DNA from: Streptomyces showdoensis
GTDB taxonomy: Bacteria; Actinomycetota; Actinomycetes; Streptomycetales; Streptomycetaceae
Length of the DNA stretch: 64,000 nt
Reading direction: 5' to 3'
Assembly: GCF_039535475.1 (NCBI RefSeq)
Contig: NZ_BAAAXG010000009.1
Location: 32,119-96,118, forward strand
The notes under the pieces were generated by a model. That model was not told the DNA's origin. It worked only from the letters and a program-made list of their open reading frames with translations, and did not search any database. Position 1 is the stretch's first letter. Every line of letters starts with the position of its first letter. The position numbers and the translations under genes are program-made. Below are positions 59,243 to 64,000 of this stretch, one piece after another.

Positions 59243-59276
59243 AAAAAGCCCCGCCCCCGGGAAGCGGGGCGGGGCG
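59243..59276 (-). terminator. Terminator after the 59293 gene
   Basis: GCCCCGCCCC pairs with GGGGCGGGGC with a short loop; on the minus strand it exits into TTTTT, a clear intrinsic terminator just upstream of dyad D. Confidence 0.85.
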
Positions 59277-59292
59277 AGCAGGCGGTGGAGGG

Positions 59293-59526
59293 TCAGGGGA
59301 TGGTCGCGGCGGCGGCCACCCAGTCCCCGTGGGCGACGAGAAGGTCAGAGAACGAGACGTAGACGCCGCCGGCCATCCTCACGGTGACGCGGCCGCCCTC
59401 CTTCATCCATCGGCGCATCGTGCTCTCCGAGACGGCATGACCAGTCTCGGCGAACAGCGCCTTGGCCTCCTTGTACGTCACCAGGTCGAGCTTGGGCAGG
59501 GTGGGCTGGGCGATGGTGCTGGCCAC
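59293..59526 (-). CDS. Small MerR/excisionase-like DNA-binding protein
   Basis: 77 residues. VTYKEAKALFAETGHAVSES then TMRRWMKEGGRVTVRMAGG is a winged-helix of MerR/Xis type. It stands alone between a terminator and the next gene, beside dyad D. It could be a Cro-like or Xis-like control protein of the early operon. GTG start behind GGGAG. Confidence 0.6.
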   Translation of the reverse strand: MASTIAQPTLPKLDLVTYKEAKALFAETGHAVSESTMRRWMKEGGRVTVRMAGGVYVSFSDLLVAHGDWVAAAATIP

Positions 59527-59665
59527 TGGGGCTCCCGAGTATCGGCGGCCATCGTTCGCAGCTCCGGCGGCCGGTATGCGGGTTAAACGGTTGAGCGCGG
59601 CCGGCTTAGGCGGCCACGGTGATGAGGACGGACAGAGGATGCAGGTTAGACCCGCGAGAGGGCCA

Positions 59666-60205
59666 TCAGGTTGCACGGCGGGCGGAGACCGCCTGCCGGG
59701 CGATGTACTCCTTGGCGATCTGGGCGAGCGTCCAGTACGTCGACACGCCGTCGTCGTCGGCGCAGTAACGATTCACGCAGACAGCGGCGCGGCGCTCGGG
59801 CCGCCAGAACAGGCTCCAGGTGGCACAGCCGGGGCAGGCGTGCCGACGGATGACGGACTCCTCGCCCATGAGGATCGCGTGCTCCAGGCCCTGCCGGTAG
59901 ATCAGGGCGTCGCGGGCCTGCTGCCGCTCGGCGTCCAGGTGCGCAGTTTCCGCGACCATCCAGCCGTACAGTTCGTCAAGTCCACGGGGCCTGGGGGCCG
60001 CGTCGGGGGCCGCGGCGCGGGTGTGCTCGGCGGCCTCCTCGACGCTGGCGCGGATGTGCTCGTAGACGCTGAGCCGGATCGGCGCCGCCGGCGTCGTGCT
60101 GGTGGTGACGCGCTCGGCACGCTCGCCCGGGCCGGGCTGGAGGAACTCGGCCTGCAGGAGCCGGAGTCGTGCTGCTGGCGTCGTGGTGTCGTCCCCTGCG
60201 GTCAT
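59666..60205 (-). CDS. Zinc-ribbon protein, unknown
   Basis: 179 residues. Helical middle (HIRASVEEAAEHTRAAA, DELYGWMVAETAHLDAER) and a C-terminal CPGCATWSLFWRPERRAAVC ... NRYCADDDG, a four-Cys zinc ribbon. Phage-type. A stem (CCCCATC/GATGGGG at about 60309-60331) lies upstream and may be its operator. Confidence 0.5.
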   Translation of the reverse strand: MTAGDDTTTPAARLRLLQAEFLQPGPGERAERVTTSTTPAAPIRLSVYEHIRASVEEAAEHTRAAAPDAAPRPRGLDELYGWMVAETAHLDAERQQARDALIYRQGLEHAILMGEESVIRRHACPGCATWSLFWRPERRAAVCVNRYCADDDGVSTYWTLAQIAKEYIARQAVSARRAT

Positions 60206-60412
60206 CGTCTCCCCGTCCGCTGTGCGGCCCCGTCAGGGCGCGGTGCGTGACGGTGAGTGCCAGGGACGCGCGCCCGGGGCCGGAGTCTGTCACTCCGGGT
60301 GTTCCGGACGCCCCATCGTGGCACAGATGGGGCCCGTGGTGAACTGACCGTACAGAAAGATCAACAGGCAGCAACGGGCCGCCGGGTGCGGCACGACCCT
60401 AGCCGCACCGGC

Positions 60413-60757
60413 TCAGACGAGCGTCGGGGCCTGCCTCATCTCCTCGAACATCGCGCGCAGGGCGTGCCAGCCGCTGTCGTCCATGAGCGCCTGGGCGCGC
60501 GCGCCGTCGACCATGAGGAGGACGGCACCCATCGTGGCGTCGAAGGTCTCAGCGGTCGCGGGGTCGGTGAGACTCTGGCCCCGGGCAAGGAGCATGGCCT
60601 GAACGGTGTAGGCGAGCTCGGACTTCGGGTCGGCGCGGGCGGCACGCTCCGCTGCGCGCTGCGGGCACCGGCGGTCGGCAAGCGGGATCACGTTTCCTGT
60701 GCCGGGCCGGGCAAGGACGGCCGGCTGGGGCACGGGGGCGTGCTCTGCTGAGGGCAT
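60413..60757 (-). CDS. Unknown protein upstream of par region
   Basis: 114 residues, helical (LAYTVQAMLLARGQSLTDP, TFDATMGAVLLMVDGARAQA). No domain known. A short GTGCGGC/GCCGCAC hairpin follows its stop. The gap 60758-61140 to the right is AT-richer and non-coding. Confidence 0.5.
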   Translation of the reverse strand: MPSAEHAPVPQPAVLARPGTGNVIPLADRRCPQRAAERAARADPKSELAYTVQAMLLARGQSLTDPATAETFDATMGAVLLMVDGARAQALMDDSGWHALRAMFEEMRQAPTLV

Positions 60758-61014
60758 TGGGGCGTCTCCGCTCCGGGGGCAGTCCGGGAAGGGTTCCGAC
60801 GACCCTGGCACTCCCCTTGGCCAGATCCGTCGGGCCGGGGCGGCTGCCGCCCGCCCCAGGTACGCCACTGTCGCACCAAAACGCCCGTCGTGGGGAGGCG
60901 CGGTCTGTTTTTGACGTCACCCTCCACAAACAAACCACACATTTTGCGCCAGACCGCTCTGCGCTGGGCCGAAAATGGTCGGTTTCTGTGGCCGCCGTGT
61001 TCCGGCCATGAAGA

Positions 61015-61069
61015 AGCCCCTGCAGGAAGGGACGGAGTTTTGCCGACAACGACCCAGCCCACAGGGGCT
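61015..61069 (-). terminator. Possible terminator of the parAB transcript
   Basis: AGCCCCTG and CAGGGGCT pair over a 39-base loop; the minus-strand exit is CTTCTTC. Rather weak but placed well past the parA stop. The region 60890-61010 has no gene. Confidence 0.35.
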
Positions 61070-61140
61070 CAGAGACCTCACGGGGCACGCCCGTCAGATG
61101 ACGGCGATTGTAGCCAGACGCCTCGCCAGGGCGGTACCCC

Positions 61141-61155
61141 GGTTCTGCCAGAACC
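61141..61155. repeat. parS-like site 1
   Basis: GGTTCTGCCAGAACC, a 15-bp palindrome. First of eight copies around parAB. Confidence 0.8.
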
Positions 61156-61205
61156 GGCATCCAGTGCTGGGCTGCGGGGCGATGTGTTGCGACGGACCAA
61201 CAGCG

Positions 61206-61244
61206 CGTCGTCTGGTCGGTTCTGCCAGAACCGACCAGACGACG
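61206..61244. repeat. parS-like site 2 inside a perfect 39-bp palindrome
   Basis: The core GGTTCTGCCAGAACC (61218-61232) is extended on both sides to perfect 19-base arms (CGTCGTCTGGTCGGTTCTG and complement) around one central C. It is by far the most symmetric copy. Confidence 0.85.
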
Positions 61245-61310
61245 TTGGCAGTGCTCGAGGCCAGCGGCTCACACGCTTCCGGAGAACCGGCCGGCTGCAT
61301 GCGACGGACC

Positions 61311-61325
61311 GGTTCTGCCAGAACC
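61311..61325. repeat. parS-like site 3
   Basis: GGTTCTGCCAGAACC, three bases past the parA stop (plus-strand coordinates), flanked by CC and GG. Confidence 0.8.
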
Positions 61326-61327
61326 GG

Positions 61328-62215
61328 CTACGCCCTCTTCTCGGGGAAGCCCAGCTGGTCCGCGATGAGGCCGATGGTCTTCATCGACTCGGATTTCGGC
61401 GCCCAGATCGGCAGCGGCTCTTGAGCGTCGTACGCCTCGGCGACGATGACCGCGTTCTTCAGCTCGGGAAGGAGTCGATCGCCGTAGATCTCACGGGCCT
61501 CGTCCTGAATGTTGCTGAAGAAGTGGCCCTGGCTGGCGACCTTGGCGTCGTTGATGCAGTACCAGGTCGGCGAGACCCGTACGTCGTGCCTGTCGTAGTC
61601 GTCGTTGAGCGAGACGATCTCCTTGGCAAGCGCCGCGGCGCCACGGAGCTCCTTCCGCATCGGCTTCATCATCGTGATGACGTCCGTGGCGGCCACGAGC
61701 AGCGACTCGGACAGGCGCCCGTAGGACGCCGGCGCGTCGATGACGATGAAGTCGTACTTGCCCTGGGGGACCTGCTTGCGGATGACGTTCTGCAGCCAGA
61801 ACACCGCGAGAGCGTCCTTGGCGCTGACGAGCTCGCCGTCTGCCTGCTTCATCTTGATGTCGCCGCGGACGAGGTCGAGGCCGGGGATCTCCTGGAAGGC
61901 GTCGTCGCCTTGTCCGGCCGCGATCCGAGTGCGCGCGGGCACCGTCACGGCTTCGAGAGTGGCGCTGCCGAGCATCAGGTCGTGGATCGTCGGAGTGTCC
62001 TCCGGCACCATGTCGCCGTCGTAGCCGAACCAGAAGGACATGTCGCTCTGCAGGTCGGCGTCGATGATGAGGCCTGTCCAGCCTCGGAGGGCAGCGAGCG
62101 TGAAGACGCTGTTGGCGACACTCGTCTTGCCGACGGAGCCGGCCCGGTTCATCACGAGGAAGACCGGGATCTGTAGATGAGGGGCGTACTTCGGGGGCAG
62201 GTAAGTGGGGTTCAT
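61328..62215 (-). CDS. parA: ParA-type partition ATPase
   Basis: 295 residues. Deviant Walker A NRAGSVGKTS (23-32), with Arg24 where the signature Lys usually sits, Walker A' LIIDADLQSD, and Walker B KYDFIVIDAPAS. It would move plasmid copies together with ParB. The start is the ATG 23 bp past the parB stop; the longer upstream reading is inside parB and is shadow. Confidence 0.9.
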   Translation of the reverse strand: MNPTYLPPKYAPHLQIPVFLVMNRAGSVGKTSVANSVFTLAALRGWTGLIIDADLQSDMSFWFGYDGDMVPEDTPTIHDLMLGSATLEAVTVPARTRIAAGQGDDAFQEIPGLDLVRGDIKMKQADGELVSAKDALAVFWLQNVIRKQVPQGKYDFIVIDAPASYGRLSESLLVAATDVITMMKPMRKELRGAAALAKEIVSLNDDYDRHDVRVSPTWYCINDAKVASQGHFFSNIQDEAREIYGDRLLPELKNAVIVAEAYDAQEPLPIWAPKSESMKTIGLIADQLGFPEKRA

Positions 62216-62238
62216 GGAGGCTCCAGGGCGGGGGCGCG

Positions 62239-63651
62239 TCATCGGCTGAGGTGCTGCTTCTCCCAGGACGTCGGCTCGTAGCCGACGTCGACCAGGTGCT
62301 GCAGGTAGGCGACGTCCCTGGAGTCCCAGATGCGTCGGCGGCGGTCGGAAGCTCGGTTCTCTGCCTCGCCCAGGGCAACGGCGTAGGCGAACCGGGAAAG
62401 GGCAGGCTCGCCCAGCATGAGGACCATGTCGCGGTAGCTGGTCTCGCCAACGCCGGCGGCGTCCGCGTCGTGCTCCTTGAGCCACTTGTGGGCGCGGGCG
62501 ATGGCAGCGGGTGAGGCTTGCCGGACAGCCATCTCGGCCACCCGGCTGCTGTGGGAGTCGACGACCGGGTTGGTGTAGGCGGCCACGTGCTCCTTGCAGT
62601 ACTCGTTGCGCCTCGCGGCCGCGAGCGCATGCTGCCGGACCTCGTTGACTTCTTCGGCGGGCGATCCGTCGTGCTCAGGCTGCCCAGCGGGCGGGGCCTC
62701 GGCGGCGGGCACGAGCTCGCGGGCCTCGCTGTCCTCGGAGCCGCTTTCCGGTTCTGGCAGAACCGGTTCGGTGCGCGCGTGAGGGACGGAGGCATCGTCC
62801 TGAGATACGCCCGTGGGGCCCTGAACCGGTTCTGCCAGAACCGCCACCGCAGCGGGTGCCGTCTGCTGCCTGGTGTTCGACGGGGTGGCGGAGGACGGTT
62901 CTGCTTCGGTTCTGGCAGAACCGGCCAGGACCCTGTTGACGGCGTCCATGGCGGTCTGGGTGCGGTCGCTGCGGAGGATCTCGTTGGCGGTGAGCAGCAG
63001 GTGCAGGCTCCCGCCCTCTTCCCTGCCGAGGGCGGTGTAGAGGTTGTAGGCGTTGTCGATGGTGAGCGTCTTGTCGAGGAGCGCCCGCTTGGCTTCGTCA
63101 GGAAGCCGAAGCATTGCGAGGCGCTTGGTGATGGTCGACTTGGACTTGCCCACCTTCGCGGCGATCGTCGCGTGACTGTCGCCCTTGGCCTCGATGCGAC
63201 GGTAGCCCTCGGCCTCCTGGAGGACCGTCAGCTCCTTGCGCTTCAGGTTCTCCTCCAGCATGAGGAGGTCCATGTTGGGGATCTGGTCGTCGTTGACCTC
63301 GATGCGCACCGTGTCGAGGGGAGCTTCGAGGCAGGCAGCGTGTCGGCGGTGGCCGGCCAGGATGACGAAGTCGGCGGCCGCGACCAGTTCTTCATCCGCG
63401 GGATGAGCTTTGAGGTATCCCTCGCGGGTGCAGACGACCAGCGGCTGGATGAGGCCCACGGTGCGGATCGAGTGCACCATGTCCTGCATCTGCTTCTCGT
63501 TCTCCCACAGGTCGCCGTCGCGCAGGTTCCTGGGGTTGGCGATGATGCTGTTCGTCGCCGCCTTCCGGGGGAGCGCGGTGGGCCGGAGAGGCACGTCGGA
63601 CATGCCTGCCCCGGTCGTGTTCTGTGATCCGCCCGATCCCTTGCGCGGCAT
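62239..63651 (-). CDS. parB: ParB-type centromere-binding protein
   Basis: 470 residues. ParB/Srx fold with FVILAGHRRHAACLEAPL (the GxRR CTP-binding motif), and a helix-turn-helix (DSHATIAAKVGKSKSTITKR). An unusual Pro/Ala/Glu-rich linker (about 245-335) is coded by DNA that contains three parS-like copies. The C-terminus (SPAAIARAHKWLKEHDAD) is a phage/plasmid-specific domain. ATG start with AGGAGG upstream. Operon with parA. Confidence 0.9.
   Translation of the reverse strand: MPRKGSGGSQNTTGAGMSDVPLRPTALPRKAATNSIIANPRNLRDGDLWENEKQMQDMVHSIRTVGLIQPLVVCTREGYLKAHPADEELVAAADFVILAGHRRHAACLEAPLDTVRIEVNDDQIPNMDLLMLEENLKRKELTVLQEAEGYRRIEAKGDSHATIAAKVGKSKSTITKRLAMLRLPDEAKRALLDKTLTIDNAYNLYTALGREEGGSLHLLLTANEILRSDRTQTAMDAVNRVLAGSARTEAEPSSATPSNTRQQTAPAAVAVLAEPVQGPTGVSQDDASVPHARTEPVLPEPESGSEDSEARELVPAAEAPPAGQPEHDGSPAEEVNEVRQHALAAARRNEYCKEHVAAYTNPVVDSHSSRVAEMAVRQASPAAIARAHKWLKEHDADAAGVGETSYRDMVLMLGEPALSRFAYAVALGEAENRASDRRRRIWDSRDVAYLQHLVDVGYEPTSWEKQHLSR
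62750..62764. repeat. parS-like site 4 (inside parB)
   Basis: GGTTCTGGCAGAACC; on the coding strand it gives EPVLPEPES in the linker. Confidence 0.8.
62828..62842. repeat. parS-like site 5 (inside parB)
   Basis: GGTTCTGCCAGAACC, 78 bp from site 4; coded linker VAVLAEPVQ. Confidence 0.8.
62908..62922. repeat. parS-like site 6 (inside parB)
   Basis: GGTTCTGGCAGAACC, 80 bp from site 5; coded linker LAGSARTEAEP. A partial copy lies just left. Confidence 0.8.
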
Positions 63652-63691
63652 GAGTCCTCCTGTGGTGCCGAGATTCGAAGGGGACCTTACC

Positions 63692-63706
63692 GGTTCCGCC
63701 AGAACC
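63692..63706. repeat. parS-like site 7 (one mismatch)
   Basis: GGTTCCGCCAGAACC, 41 bp upstream of the parB start, in or near the promoter, where ParB could autoregulate. Confidence 0.7.
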
Positions 63707-63789
63707 GATTCGGCGCCAGGTCCGGGTAGTGCGTTCCTATTGCCATTGAATGCCCGGTTCTGAAGGTACGTCGCACAACGGAGTACCCC

Positions 63790-63804
63790 GGTTCTGGCAG
63801 AACC
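63790..63804. repeat. parS-like site 8
   Basis: GGTTCTGGCAGAACC, 98 bp from site 7. A half site (GGTTCTG) lies between. The 63652-63891 gap holds no gene; a GATCCTCC/GGAGGATC stem near 63830-63872 may be a terminator of the next gene to the right. Confidence 0.8.
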
Positions 63805-63891
63805 GATGGTGCAGGAGATGGGTGCCTGGATCCTCCAGCGGGTGTCGTGAGCTTCCAGGCTGGCGGAGGATCAGCCGATCGTTCCCCCGGG

Positions 63892-64000
63892 TCAGGCAGC
63901 GCCGAAGACCTGTCGGGGCTCGCGGCTGCCGGTGGGCTGGCCGGTGCGGGCCCGGCGTAGCGCGGCCTGGATGGTGGTCTCGTAGTCGTCGCTGGGCAGG
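63892..64000 (-). CDS. C-terminal end of an unknown gene (cut by window edge)
   Basis: The last 35 residues of a minus-strand gene, ending SDDYETTIQAALRRARTG then EPRQVFGAA and stop. Codon use is normal. It lies upstream of parB in the same direction. No function can be read from this fragment. Confidence 0.45.
   Translation of the reverse strand, partial: LPSDDYETTIQAALRRARTGQPTGSREPRQVFGAA

Noticed and set aside
1..64000. tRNA, rRNA or CRISPR array
   Set aside because: I looked for cloverleaf-like segments, T-loop sequence and regularly spaced repeats. The only regularly repeated units were the parS-like sites and dyads, which have no spacer-array pattern.

Overview
The window is very GC-rich DNA with frequent GTG and TTG starts, strong codon bias and families typical of Streptomyces (WhiB, DUF2637, DUF6197-like and DUF6233-like proteins, a Streptomyces-type TraB, MmyB-type regulators). 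It reads as part of a Streptomyces phage-plasmid. It has phage packaging and capsid genes, a Streptomyces conjugation module with its GntR repressor, and a parAB partition locus with many parS-like sites. Apart from murB, nothing in it looks like core chromosome. Both ends cut genes, so the element continues on each side.

Layout. (1) 1-7293, minus strand: late phage genes read from right to left as small terminase, large terminase, portal, scaffold, decoration protein and major capsid protein (cut at the left edge). Two tiny plus-strand membrane-protein genes and a plus-strand lipoprotein sit in or beside this block as moron-like genes. (2) 8334-20046, minus strand: a RapZ-C-like gene with its own dyad promoter, then an approximately 11 kb transfer operon that starts at 20046 and ends in an FtsK-like TraB. 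A divergent GntR regulator lies at 20227. (3) 21205-28748, plus strand: a lambda-O-like candidate replication gene with iteron-like repeats inside it, murB, an HNH protein, a toxin-antitoxin-like pair and unknown genes. (4) 28745-31692, minus strand: three exported proteins (one a metzincin-type protease, one a secreted HNH nuclease), a membrane-anchored protein and a 53-residue cysteine-rich protein. (5) 31890-38223, plus strand: a tightly overlapped operon of mostly zinc-ribbon and unknown proteins, including ASCH and DUF4326 proteins. (6) 38723-44838, plus strand: an MmyB-like regulator, a type III polyketide synthase-like enzyme, unknown genes and Ku. (7) 44863-48841, mixed strands: small genes, a Trp-repeat micropeptide and a convergent HTH-TPR regulator. 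(8) 48949-60757, minus strand: early and DNA-metabolism operons (SSB, RusA-like nuclease, WhiB, DUF5131, Rv2179c-like exonuclease, PP2C phosphatase, HTH proteins). (9) 61100-63850: parA, parB and eight copies of a 15-bp parS-like palindrome.

How the parts fit together. Four copies of a 32-bp dyad (13-bp arm, 6-bp spacer, 13-bp arm) lie upstream of minus-strand transcription units at 9053, 31692, 53073 and 59121. Each overlaps a plausible promoter. This looks like a dispersed operator set that would let one repressor hold several operons silent, as c1 does in the plasmid-prophage P1. The element probably lives as a ParAB-stabilised plasmid, can move by TraB transfer, and can package into virions. 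The items that most deserve follow-up are the dyad regulon, the origin candidate inside the O-like gene, the MmyB plus type III PKS pair with its palindromic operators, and the HTH-TPR plus Trp-repeat micropeptide pair.
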